DNA of 19,301 nucleotides from Phycisphaerales bacterium (GTDB taxonomy: Bacteria > Planctomycetota > Phycisphaerae > UBA1845). Below the pieces are notes generated by a model that worked only from the letters and a program-made list of their open reading frames with translations, did no database searches and had not been told where the DNA came from. The stretch spans positions 1 to 19,301 of the forward strand of contig JAUWNF010000011.1 of the NCBI GenBank assembly GCA_030612785.1. The letters are read 5' to 3'. The position numbers and the translations under genes are program-made. Below, one piece after another: positions 1 to 6,892 of this stretch; the first letter of the stretch is position 1, and every line of letters begins with the position of its first letter.

Positions 1-2
1 CC

Positions 3-2282
3 CGCGCAGTGGCCCAAGCCTGCGGCTTCGACTGCACCGAAGTGCAGGAACGCGTCTGGGAGGACTATGCCGATAAGGGAATCAAGACCATAGACATTAA
101 CGGGGCTACGGTATCCGGGCGCGCCCCAAAGTGCCGTGTAGCTGACATCTCGACGCGCCGCACCGTCACCCGGCCGTCCGCGCCGTTTACCACCGCCACG
201 TTACAACAGGCGGCCTCCTCCGTTTTGAAGCTCCGCGTCGCGCGGACCATGAGCATTGCACAGGCCCTGTATCAGGGGGTGGAGATCAAGGGCGAAGACG
301 GCCCGGTTGCGCTGATCACTTACATGCGGACCGATTCCACGAACCTGAGCACCGAAGCGGTCACGGCCGCTCGCGACTTCATCGGCGCGGAATACGGGGG
401 CAAGTACCTGCCGGACAAACCCAACGTCTTCGGCAAGGAGAGCAAGCGGACGCAGGAGGCGCACGAGGCCATCCGCCCGCCCGACGTCACCCGCCGCCCC
501 GAGGAACTCAAGGCCAAGCTGCGTCCGGAGCACTTCAAGCTCTACGACCTCATCTGGCGGCGGTTTGTCGCCTGCCAGATGGTCCCCGCCCAATGGGACA
601 ACACCACCCTGCTGATTTCCGCCGAGACCGCCGAAGGCGAAGCCGTCTTCAAGGCCAGCGGCCGCCGCCTGGTGTTCGAAGGGTTCCAGCGCGTCAGGGT
701 AAACCACGCCGGCGAGGACCTGATGCTGCCGGAATTGCGCACCGAGCAGGAGATCGGCGTAGTGCAGATCGACCCCCAGCAGCAGTTTACGTCCCCACCG
801 CCGCGCTACACCGAAGCCTCGCTGGTGCAGGCCATGAAGGCCGAGGGCATCGGGCGCCCCAGCACCTACGCCTCGATCATTCAGAACATTCAGGACCGCG
901 GGTATGTCGAGCAACTCGAGCGCCGCCTTTACGCGACCGACAAAGGCATTATTGTCACCGAGAAGCTCGTCGAACACTTCCCCAAGATCATGGACGTCAA
1001 GTTCACCTCGCACATGGAGGAGGAACTGGACAAGATCGAGGAGGCCCACCTGGAATGGACCGACGTGCTCCGCGAGTTCTACGTCCCCTTTAAGAAATCG
1101 CTCGACCGGGCGTTTCAGGAGATGCAGCCGGTGCGGGCGGAGCCGAGCGCGTTCGACTGCCCTCAGTGCGGGAAGGAAATGGTCTATCGTTGGGCGCGGA
1201 CCGGGCGCTTTCTCTCCTGCACCGGGTACCCCGATTGCAAAGGCAGCTACAACGTCGATCGCAACGGTCAACCGATCATCCCCACGCAGGTGGACATCAA
1301 GTGCGAGCTTTGCGGGGGGGCAATGGTGCTGCGGCAGTCGCGGCACGGACCCTTCCTCGGGTGCGGCGCGTATCCCGAGTGCAACAACACCATTCCGTGC
1401 GACAAACAAGGGACGCCGCTGCGGCTGGTCAGCGAGAAAGAGTTGGAACGTCCCTGCGAGCAGTGCGGCACGGGCACTATGAAGGTGAGGCGCTCGGGCG
1501 TGCGGACGTTCTTAGGTTGCGATAGTTACCCGGCGTGTCGCCACACCGCTCCCCTACCCGAGGACGTGCGCGTCGAGCGCAAAGTCGAGCCGGTCCGCGA
1601 GACCGGGTTGGACTGTGAGGTGTGCGGCAGCCCGCTGCACATCAAGAAGGGGCGCCGCGGTGACTTCATCGCCTGCAGCGGGTTTCCCAAGTGCCGCAAC
1701 ACCTTCCCGCTCGACAAACTGGACGAGCTCAAGGCGGCGGCCGCCGCCGGCACGTCGATGGAGCAGACCCGGGACAAGAAGGACGGCGCCAAGGACAAAC
1801 CCGGTACGAAGCGCGTGGTGAAGAAGAAAACGATGCCCCGCACGGTTCCGAAGACGCCGGAGGGCAAGGTGGACTTCAAGAAGCTGGGTCCGCCGCCGGA
1901 GGGTTTCGCCTGGACGCGCACCGGTCGACCGGTGGTCGAGGTGCTGCCCGAGGATACCCTGCACTGCCCCGAGTGCGGTAGTGCGATGACCATGAAGCGC
2001 GGGCGCTTCGGCCCCTTCTTCAGTTGCACCGGATTCCCCAAGTGCAAGCGCTCGGTGAACCTCCGCGGCGAAGCCAAGAAACAGGCCGAGATCGAAATGC
2101 CCGCGCCGAAAAAGCCCAAGCCGATCCCCACCGAGATCGAGTGCGAGGAGTGCGGCGGCAAGATGCTGATCCGCACCGGTCGCTCGGGCTCGTTCCTCGG
2201 GTGCGGCAACTTCCCCAAGTGCAAAGCCACCAAACCGCTTCCGGAAGGGATGACCGTCCCGGAGGAAGTGGAGGCCTCGTAA
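3..2282 (+). CDS. topA: DNA topoisomerase I (type IA), 3' part, six C-terminal zinc ribbons
   Basis: Type IA topoisomerase, which relaxes negatively supercoiled DNA through a transient 5'-phosphotyrosine link. The frame is open to the left edge, so the Toprim domain and the true start lie outside the window; the GTG at 9 is internal. Residue numbers here count that GTG as 1. The active-site block ITYMRTDSTNLS is present with Tyr105 (codon 321-323) and Arg107. The family signatures APFTTATLQQ (about 58-67), HEAIRPPDV (152-160) and EGIGRPSTYASII (279-291) follow. The C-terminal half carries six CxxC...C...C zinc ribbons at about 384-410, 432-458, 483-510, 536-562, 653-679 and 712-738, with a Lys-rich linker (about 575-620) between ribbons four and five. 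E. coli TopA has fewer full four-cysteine ribbons. The ribbons are known to bind single-stranded DNA or partner proteins. It is the only topoisomerase here and ends before a repeat-rich gap. Confidence 0.97.
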   Translation, partial: RAVAQACGFDCTEVQERVWEDYADKGIKTIDINGATVSGRAPKCRVADISTRRTVTRPSAPFTTATLQQAASSVLKLRVARTMSIAQALYQGVEIKGEDGPVALITYMRTDSTNLSTEAVTAARDFIGAEYGGKYLPDKPNVFGKESKRTQEAHEAIRPPDVTRRPEELKAKLRPEHFKLYDLIWRRFVACQMVPAQWDNTTLLISAETAEGEAVFKASGRRLVFEGFQRVRVNHAGEDLMLPELRTEQEIGVVQIDPQQQFTSPPPRYTEASLVQAMKAEGIGRPSTYASIIQNIQDRGYVEQLERRLYATDKGIIVTEKLVEHFPKIMDVKFTSHMEEELDKIEEAHLEWTDVLREFYVPFKKSLDRAFQEMQPVRAEPSAFDCPQCGKEMVYRWARTGRFLSCTGYPDCKGSYNVDRNGQPIIPTQVDIKCELCGGAMVLRQSRHGPFLGCGAYPECNNTIPCDKQGTPLRLVSEKELERPCEQCGTGTMKVRRSGVRTFLGCDSYPACRHTAPLPEDVRVERKVEPVRETGLDCEVCGSPLHIKKGRRGDFIACSGFPKCRNTFPLDKLDELKAAAAAGTSMEQTRDKKDGAKDKPGTKRVVKKKTMPRTVPKTPEGKVDFKKLGPPPEGFAWTRTGRPVVEVLPEDTLHCPECGSAMTMKRGRFGPFFSCTGFPKCKRSVNLRGEAKKQAEIEMPAPKKPKPIPTEIECEECGGKMLIRTGRSGSFLGCGNFPKCKATKPLPEGMTVPEEVEAS

Positions 2283-2312
2283 CGCTCGGTAAGCTGACGA
2301 CCCATCCCGCAA

Positions 2313-2335
2313 GGACGGGTGGCCCACCTCTTCAG
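2313..2335. repeat. Truncated copy of the GGACGGGTGGCCCACCTC repeat
   Basis: This 23-bp stretch is identical to 2610-2632. The full copy continues into the second half of a perfect hairpin (AGAGGTGGG). Here the identity stops where the terminal repeat of the 121-bp element begins, with only the two bases AG shared. It therefore looks like a hairpin repeat that was cut by, or joined to, that element. Confidence 0.7.
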
Positions 2336-2454
2336 GGGCTGTCGATTTAGTCGTTCGTGGTGGTCCCCAATGTAGCGTCACCCCTTGTGGGTGACGAGGA
2401 ACGCGGATACGCCGCCCACAAGGGGCGACGCTACAGACATAATCGACAGCCCCT
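2334..2454. mobile_element. MITE-like 121-bp element with nested inverted repeats
   Basis: The ends are perfect 14-bp inverted repeats, AGGGGCTGTCGATT at 2334-2347 and its reverse complement at 2441-2454. Inside them lie 21-bp arms at 2371-2391 and 2415-2435 (core TGTAGCGTC.CCCCTTGTGGG) that match at 20 of 21 positions. The element is too short for a transposase and has no obvious target-site duplication. Size and symmetry suggest a non-autonomous miniature element or a large REP/BIME-like palindrome. It could also fold as one long hairpin RNA and end topA transcription. The structure is read directly; mobility is inferred. Confidence 0.6.
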
Positions 2455-2609
2455 AAAGCCATGGGCCACTCGACATCCCCCGAGTATTGCAACGGCACCG
2501 GCCGACGGTTAACGTGCGCGTGGACCCAACAGGCGCGGGCGCTCGCTTCGCCCGGATTGCTCACTACAGAGAGCGCTGAGAGCTTAGAGTATTATTGTGA
2601 AGGACGTTG

Positions 2610-2639
2610 GGACGGGTGGCCCACCTCTTCAGAGGTGGG
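2610..2639. repeat. Hairpin repeat, full copy
   Basis: CCCACCTCT (2620-2628) and AGAGGTGGG (2631-2639) form a perfect 9-bp stem around a 2-nt centre, preceded by GGACGGGTGG. The first 23 bp recur at 2313-2335. It lies 40 bp before the lipoprotein gene. It could act as a terminator for leftward transcription or be a REP-type repeat; no U-tract follows on the + strand. Confidence 0.6.
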
Positions 2640-2679
2640 GGACACGATTGGTTGCTTCAATTCGTGACGGGAGGCGGAG

Positions 2680-3924
2680 ATGTTGAACGCGAGGCCCTAT
2701 CTCGGTGTGGTGTTGGCGGTGTGTGTTGCGGTCTCCGTGTGCGGGTGCGTTCTCGGCCCGCGGGCGCTCCGGGCCAGTCGCGTGCGCTATAACGAGGCCA
2801 TCCAGGCCACCACCAACGAGCAACTCTTGCTCAATCTGGTGCGGTTGCAATACCGCGAGGCCCCGTTGTTTTTGGAAGTGGGCGCCGTCTCGGCGCAGTT
2901 CGCGTTCAAGCAAACGGCTGACATCGACGGGACCATCAATGAGGGACCGCTGCCCAATTATCCGGACAAGCTGGCGTTGGGGGCGGGCACCAGCTTCGAG
3001 GAGAAACCCACTGTCACCTTCACTCCGCTACAGGGCAGTGAGTTCGTCACCCAGTTGTTGTCGCCGGTGCAGTTTGACGTGGTGGTGCTACTGTCCCGGT
3101 CCGGCTGGAGCATCGATCGGGTGCTGCGTCTGACCGTACAGGCGATGAACGGCCTGGATAACGCATCCGGGGCGTCCGGTCCCACGCCCGCGCACGCCCC
3201 CCAATATCAGGAGTTCGCCCGAGTCAGCGCCCTGTTCCGCGAATTGCAGAAGCAAGGCCTCCTGGAACTGGGGTACGCCACCCGCGAGACCGACCTCCCG
3301 ATCTCCCTACCCATCGAGCGCGTCGAGTTGCTCGACGTGGTTGAGGCGGCGAACCAGGGTTACCGCCTGCGTACTTCGGACACGGGTAACCAGCTAATCG
3401 TGACCCAGACTTCGCGCGTCCTGCTGTGGCGTGTTCCGCCGCAAGCGCTCCGCAGCGCGGAAGTCCAGGAAATCGTGGAGCTATTGGGTCTGGACCCGCA
3501 GTGCACGGAGTATGAGATTCGACCCGTCCCGGTCGGGCGGTCCGAAGGGTCCGTCCCCCGGGGTCAGCGAACCCGGATCGAGGTCGCAACCCGCTCGCTC
3601 CTTGGGACACTCTTTTACATCTCGCAGGCCGTCGAGGTCCCCGAGGCGCACCGCGCCGAGAACCTGGTGACCTCCACCGTAACGGCGGAGGGGGAGCCGT
3701 TTGATTGGCACCTCGTAACCGGCCGGTTGATGCGCGTACACGTGCAAGCACTGCCGCCGCGCCGTACGGCGGTTGCGGTGCGGCATCGCGGCTATTGGTA
3801 CTACATTGATGACGCCGACCTGACCTCGAAAACGACCTTCAGTTTGTTGAGCCAGTTGTTCGCCCTCCAGGCGGGCGAGGTCGAGGCGGTAGCCCCGGTG
3901 TTGACGCTTTCCATCGGCGGGTGA
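2680..3924 (+). CDS. Predicted lipoprotein of unknown function
   Basis: A 414-residue protein with a short hydrophobic leader (about 8-20) and a lipobox-like V20-C21-G22-C23, which suggests lipid attachment at Cys23. Just after it is a stretch with GPRALRASRVRYNEAI and then TTNEQLLLNLVRLQYREAP (about 26-62). I associate this with conserved uncharacterised lipoproteins of planctomycetes and proteobacteria, without a named function. No catalytic motif or transmembrane segment is visible beyond the leader. The start is supported by GGGAGG at 2669-2674, five bases before ATG. Its TGA overlaps an ATG of moeA by one base (TGATG), so the two are probably translated together. The pairing with moeA may only be positional. 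Confidence 0.85.
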   Translation: MLNARPYLGVVLAVCVAVSVCGCVLGPRALRASRVRYNEAIQATTNEQLLLNLVRLQYREAPLFLEVGAVSAQFAFKQTADIDGTINEGPLPNYPDKLALGAGTSFEEKPTVTFTPLQGSEFVTQLLSPVQFDVVVLLSRSGWSIDRVLRLTVQAMNGLDNASGASGPTPAHAPQYQEFARVSALFRELQKQGLLELGYATRETDLPISLPIERVELLDVVEAANQGYRLRTSDTGNQLIVTQTSRVLLWRVPPQALRSAEVQEIVELLGLDPQCTEYEIRPVPVGRSEGSVPRGQRTRIEVATRSLLGTLFYISQAVEVPEAHRAENLVTSTVTAEGEPFDWHLVTGRLMRVHVQALPPRRTAVAVRHRGYWYYIDDADLTSKTTFSLLSQLFALQAGEVEAVAPVLTLSIGG

Positions 3925-5120
3925 TGGCGATGAGGACTCTGGATTTCGCACGGGAACTGCTGGCCAAGCGTGTCGATCCGTTGCCCGGTGTTGAACTGAA
4001 GCTGGCGGATGCGGTGGGGCACCGGTTGGCCCAGTCTCCGCGTGCCGATATCGATCTGCCGGCCGCGGACGTCTCTACGATGGATGGTTACGCGGCCTGT
4101 GCCGAGGACTTGACCTCCGGGCTTGCGTTACCGGTTGCGTTCGAGGTTCCCGCTGGGCAAGCTCCGCCATCTCTCCCGCGGGGGTCCGTCGCCCGAGTCT
4201 TCACCGGTACGGTAATACCCGCGCGTGCCGATGTCGTGGTCCCGCAAGAGCAAGCCGAGCCGCAAAGCAACGGAACGGTTCGCCTTGCCTCTCTGGAGGA
4301 AGAGGACTTCATTCGGCGTAAGGGGGAATTGTGCTGCGCCGCCACGCCGCTGGCTGAGCCCGGCGATTTGATTACGCCACAACTCGTTGCCCTACTGGGC
4401 GTCGCGGGGGCGAGCACGGTTCGCGTCACGCCCCGACCGCGGGTGGCGGTCTTGTCGACCGGTTCGGAACTCGTGCCCATCGCGGAACGTCCGGGGCCGG
4501 GCGAGGTCCGCGACAGTAACGGGGCGATGCTAGTGGCCCTGGCGAATACGGCGGGCTTCGAAGTGACCTTGATCGCCCGGGTGGCGGATGAAACCCGCGC
4601 ATTGCACGATGCCTTCGAGCAGGCGTTGGCCAAGGCTGACCTGATCGTAACCTCCGGCGGGGTTTCCGTTGGCGATTACGATCTGGTGCCCAACGTGCTG
4701 GACAACCTGGGCGCCGAGACGGTGTTTCACCGGCTCGCGATCAAGCCGGGCAAGCCGCTGTTGACGGCGCGCCTCGGCGGTGCCTGGGTGGTCGGGCTTC
4801 CCGGCAACCCGGTCTCCGCGTTAGTGGGGTGGCGCATGTTCGCCCGCCCCTTGGGCGAAATGCTTGCGGGTAACGCGCGTGCATTTGCCGAGACGCCCGA
4901 GCCCGCTGTCCTCACGAAGCCGACTCGCAACCCGGGCGATCGCACTATCCTGGCACCGGCCTGGTTCCGGCGAGCGCACCCCGCGCCCGAGGTCACCATC
5001 TTGCCGTGGAAGGGTTCGCATGACGTGGTGACCGTCGCCCGTGCCAATGCCCTGGCCATCGGGGACGTCGGGGCGGAACTCGCGGCGGGTGATGTGGTGC
5101 ATTGCTATCAGCTTTACTGA
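3924..5120 (+). CDS. moeA: Molybdopterin molybdenumtransferase MoeA
   Basis: MoeA inserts molybdate into adenylylated molybdopterin in the last step of molybdenum-cofactor synthesis in the cytoplasm. Family signatures in order (numbered from the ATG at 3924, 398 residues): MDGYA at 53-57, a TGTVIP..AD.VV..E block at about 95-110, PRVAVLSTGSELV at about 172-184, GEVRDSNG at about 193-200, TSGGVSVGDYD at 243-253, PGKP at 275-278 and GLPGNPVS at 291-298. The C-terminal domain follows. Length is normal for the family. Starts at GTG 3921, ATG 3924 or ATG 3930 are all possible; GGCGGG just upstream suits 3930 best by spacing, while 3924 overlaps the stop of the lipoprotein gene. A mog/moaB-type gene follows after 103 bp, which fits a Moco pair. 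No molybdoenzyme gene lies in the window. Confidence 0.95.
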   Translation: MAMRTLDFARELLAKRVDPLPGVELKLADAVGHRLAQSPRADIDLPAADVSTMDGYAACAEDLTSGLALPVAFEVPAGQAPPSLPRGSVARVFTGTVIPARADVVVPQEQAEPQSNGTVRLASLEEEDFIRRKGELCCAATPLAEPGDLITPQLVALLGVAGASTVRVTPRPRVAVLSTGSELVPIAERPGPGEVRDSNGAMLVALANTAGFEVTLIARVADETRALHDAFEQALAKADLIVTSGGVSVGDYDLVPNVLDNLGAETVFHRLAIKPGKPLLTARLGGAWVVGLPGNPVSALVGWRMFARPLGEMLAGNARAFAETPEPAVLTKPTRNPGDRTILAPAWFRRAHPAPEVTILPWKGSHDVVTVARANALAIGDVGAELAAGDVVHCYQLY

Positions 5121-5143
5121 ACCACACACTATCGGGTCCGAGC

Positions 5144-5172
5144 CCCGGGCGTGGGTGAGGACAACACCCGGG
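5144..5172 (+). other. Imperfect hairpin between moeA and mog
   Basis: CCCGGGCGTGG (5144-5154) can pair with CAACACCCGGG (5162-5172) except at two positions, around a 7-nt loop. No T-run follows, so it is a weak terminator candidate. It could instead be a leader structure ahead of mog. Confidence 0.3.
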
Positions 5173-5223
5173 CATAGGAGTCGGCCTGCGTCACACTCCA
5201 ATAGTCGGAGGGAGGTTCAAACC

Positions 5224-5772
5224 GTGAACAAAGACCATCAATCCCCGGTTCCTCACCAAGTAATCCGGGCGGCGGTACTCACCGTGTCCGACCGTTGTGC
5301 TGCCGGTATCGCCGAGGACACCGCCGGGCCGGCCGTGGCCGAGGTGCTGGTGGACGGGCTTGGAGCGCGCGTATCCTGGACGGGGGTGGTGCCCGATGAA
5401 CCGGAGGTGATCTCAAGGACCTTGAGGGACCTTGCCGAGCGAGAGTTGGATCTGTTGGCGACAGTAGGTGGCACTGGCTGCGGGCCGCGCGACCTCACGC
5501 CCGAGGCCACCCGCGCGGTGATTACCCGCGAGGTTCCCGGGCTGGCTGAAGCCATGCGGGCGGCATCGGCCCGAAGCACACCGCACGCGCTCTTGCAGCG
5601 AGGATTATGCGGTGTCCGTGGCGCCACGTTGATCCTCAACCTTCCGGGCAGCCCCAAGGCCGCCGTGGAAAACCTGACGGTTGTCCTTCCCGCGCTACCT
5701 CACGCGGTGCAACTCCTGCGTGGAAACACCACTCACCCCGAGACAGAAGCCACGGACAATGTATCGCTTTGA
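5224..5772 (+). CDS. mog: Molybdopterin adenylyltransferase-type protein (MogA/MoaB family)
   Basis: A 182-residue MoaB/Mog-fold protein. MogA activates molybdopterin by adenylylation ahead of MoeA; bacterial MoaB homologues of the same fold can take this place or have lost activity, so the exact subtype is uncertain. Seen here: AVLTVSDR near the N terminus (17-24), GGTGCGPRD followed by LTPEAT at 82-96 (molybdopterin-binding loop), and NLPGSPKA at 139-146. The frame runs further upstream, but the chosen GTG at 5224 has a strong ribosome-binding site, GGAGGGAGG at 5207-5215, eight bases before it. The upstream extension overlaps moeA and is Arg/Ser/Trp-rich, as expected of non-coding sequence. 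The neighbouring moeA supports the pathway assignment. Confidence 0.93.
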   Translation: MNKDHQSPVPHQVIRAAVLTVSDRCAAGIAEDTAGPAVAEVLVDGLGARVSWTGVVPDEPEVISRTLRDLAERELDLLATVGGTGCGPRDLTPEATRAVITREVPGLAEAMRAASARSTPHALLQRGLCGVRGATLILNLPGSPKAAVENLTVVLPALPHAVQLLRGNTTHPETEATDNVSL

Positions 5773-5858
5773 CGGGAACCAGCGGATTACCCTAGTACTC
5801 TGTTACGCCTCGACTGATGGGTGGCCGTGGTTGGACCACACTCACGGTCCGCTTCACA

Positions 5859-6650
5859 TCACCGGAGTACCGGATCCGTGTCCAGCACTTCGCGCAGCTT
5901 ACCCAGCGCCACGTTCTGAATCTGCCGCACGCGCTCCTTGCTCAAGCCGATCTCCTGCCCGATCTTCTCGAGCGTCGATCGCGCTTCATGGTCCAACGGA
6001 AACCGCTGGGCCAGGATACCCGCTTCGATCTCGTTGAGGTCGCCAAGGTTCTTTTCGAGGGCTCGGCGCAGACGCTCGACGTACAACTCCGTCTGCGTGT
6101 CAACCCGCTCGGACAACTCGAACGACACATCGTGCCGAAACGGAAACCGGCGGCGATAGCTGCACCCGCGCTTGTTGCGGTTGACCAGCGCCCGCACGAT
6201 GGCGGTGCAGGCATACGTGCTGAACCGATACCCCCGCCAAGGGTCAAACCCTTCGACAGCCCGGGCTATGGCATACAGACCATCGCTCGTTAGATCGTCG
6301 TGGTCAGTTTGGTGGCACTTGAATCGGCGGATCATCGAGTAGGCCAACCCCAGGTTCTTCTCGACGATGTACTCGCGAATGACGCGGTACCGCCAAGCCC
6401 AGCGCCGACGTTCCGTGGGCGTAACCTGCCGGTCCCGATTGGCCCGGGCGGCCTGGTAGGCGCAGGTTTGCAACGCCAGGAAGAGGCCGGCCTCGTCCGG
6501 TTTCGGGCCTTGGCGATTGCCGCCGACAACCCAATCTGCAATTCGGAGCGCGTGTTCTGCGGCCGACTTGGTCCTCAAGCGGCGATCAGGTACGTACGTG
6601 AGCCGCTTGGGGTCAAGTTCGGTTGTGCCTACTTGCGGGCTTGGTTTCAT
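5859..6650 (-). CDS. Sigma-70 family RNA polymerase sigma factor
   Basis: A 263-residue sigma factor. Region 2 spans about 92-158: YIVEKNLGLAYSMIRRF, then DDLTSDGLYAIARAVEGFD and YRFSTYA..AIVRAL, the core-binding and -10-recognition helices. Region 4 lies at about 206-256 with a helix-turn-helix (EKIGQEIGLSKERVRQIQ, 228-245) for the -35 element. The roughly 50 residues between these regions do not look like a normal region 3, and the first 80 residues lack a recognisable region 1.2. It is thus not the housekeeping sigma and is larger than a typical ECF factor; a divergent group 2/3 or planctomycete-specific type is likely. There is no anti-sigma gene beside it. The ATG at 6650 is the first in the frame; its GGAG ribosome-binding site sits in a hairpin (6653-6670). 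It is convergent with mog and divergent from the gene at 6893. Confidence 0.92.
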   Translation of the reverse strand: MKPSPQVGTTELDPKRLTYVPDRRLRTKSAAEHALRIADWVVGGNRQGPKPDEAGLFLALQTCAYQAARANRDRQVTPTERRRWAWRYRVIREYIVEKNLGLAYSMIRRFKCHQTDHDDLTSDGLYAIARAVEGFDPWRGYRFSTYACTAIVRALVNRNKRGCSYRRRFPFRHDVSFELSERVDTQTELYVERLRRALEKNLGDLNEIEAGILAQRFPLDHEARSTLEKIGQEIGLSKERVRQIQNVALGKLREVLDTDPVLR

Positions 6651-6652
6651 CG

Positions 6653-6670
6653 CCCCGCTCCAAAGCGGGG
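6653..6670 (-). promoter_or_regulatory. Hairpin covering the ribosome-binding site of the sigma gene
   Basis: On the - strand the leader reads CCCCGCT-TTGG-AGCGGGG followed by CG and the start ATG at 6650. This is a perfect 7-bp GC-rich stem with a 4-nt loop. The GGAG expected to serve as Shine-Dalgarno spans the loop and 3' arm, seven bases before the start, so folding would hide it. This suggests regulated translation such as an RNA thermometer or protein-controlled switch. The pairing is seen; the role is inferred. Confidence 0.5.
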
Positions 6671-6724
6671 TTCCCAGGTACGTTCCACCATGGAAACCAC
6701 AAAGAGTACAAAATCGGTACTATT

Positions 6725-6753
6725 TATATAGCACTATTTAAGTTCGATAGCAA
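6725..6753 (-). promoter_or_regulatory. Candidate promoter of the sigma-factor gene
   Basis: On the - strand TTGCTA (6748-6753) and TATATA (6725-6730) lie 17 bp apart in an unusually AT-rich island, each matching the sigma-70 consensus at four of six positions. The predicted leader is about 70 nt and would contain the hairpin at 6653-6670. The same AT-rich island could also serve the divergent gene at 6893. Confidence 0.35.
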
Positions 6754-6892
6754 GCCCCGGGAGCGGCTTTTACAAGAACAGACGCTGTTGCTCGCCGCTC
6801 CGTGTCGGCCAAGTTTGGCATGTTTCACCCGAGCGGATTGGGAGTAGGATACTGTGCAGATCGGATACGCTACCCCCGGGAGGATCCGAGGA

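Larger units (their letters stand above)
2283..2679. other. Repeat-rich intergenic region after topA
   Basis: This 397-bp stretch has no convincing gene. It holds a truncated copy of a hairpin repeat (2313-2335), a 121-bp element with terminal inverted repeats (2334-2454) and a full copy of the hairpin repeat (2610-2639). The short frames here lack family signatures and run through the palindromes. The ribosome-binding site of the next gene (GGGAGG at 2669-2674) closes the region. Confidence 0.75.

Noticed and set aside
201..1409. Open frame of 402 codons on the - strand opposite topA
   Set aside because: It lies fully antisense to a gene with clear topoisomerase signatures; long antisense frames are common in high-GC DNA and this one has no family signature.
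1554..2564. Open frame of 336 codons on the - strand opposite the TopA zinc ribbons and running into the repeat region
   Set aside because: The composition mirrors the repeated zinc-ribbon codons and it crosses the 121-bp element; no motif or ribosome-binding site supports it.
5041..5223. N-terminal extension of the mog frame
   Set aside because: It overlaps moeA and has no homology-like sequence; the GTG at 5224 has a near-ideal Shine-Dalgarno.
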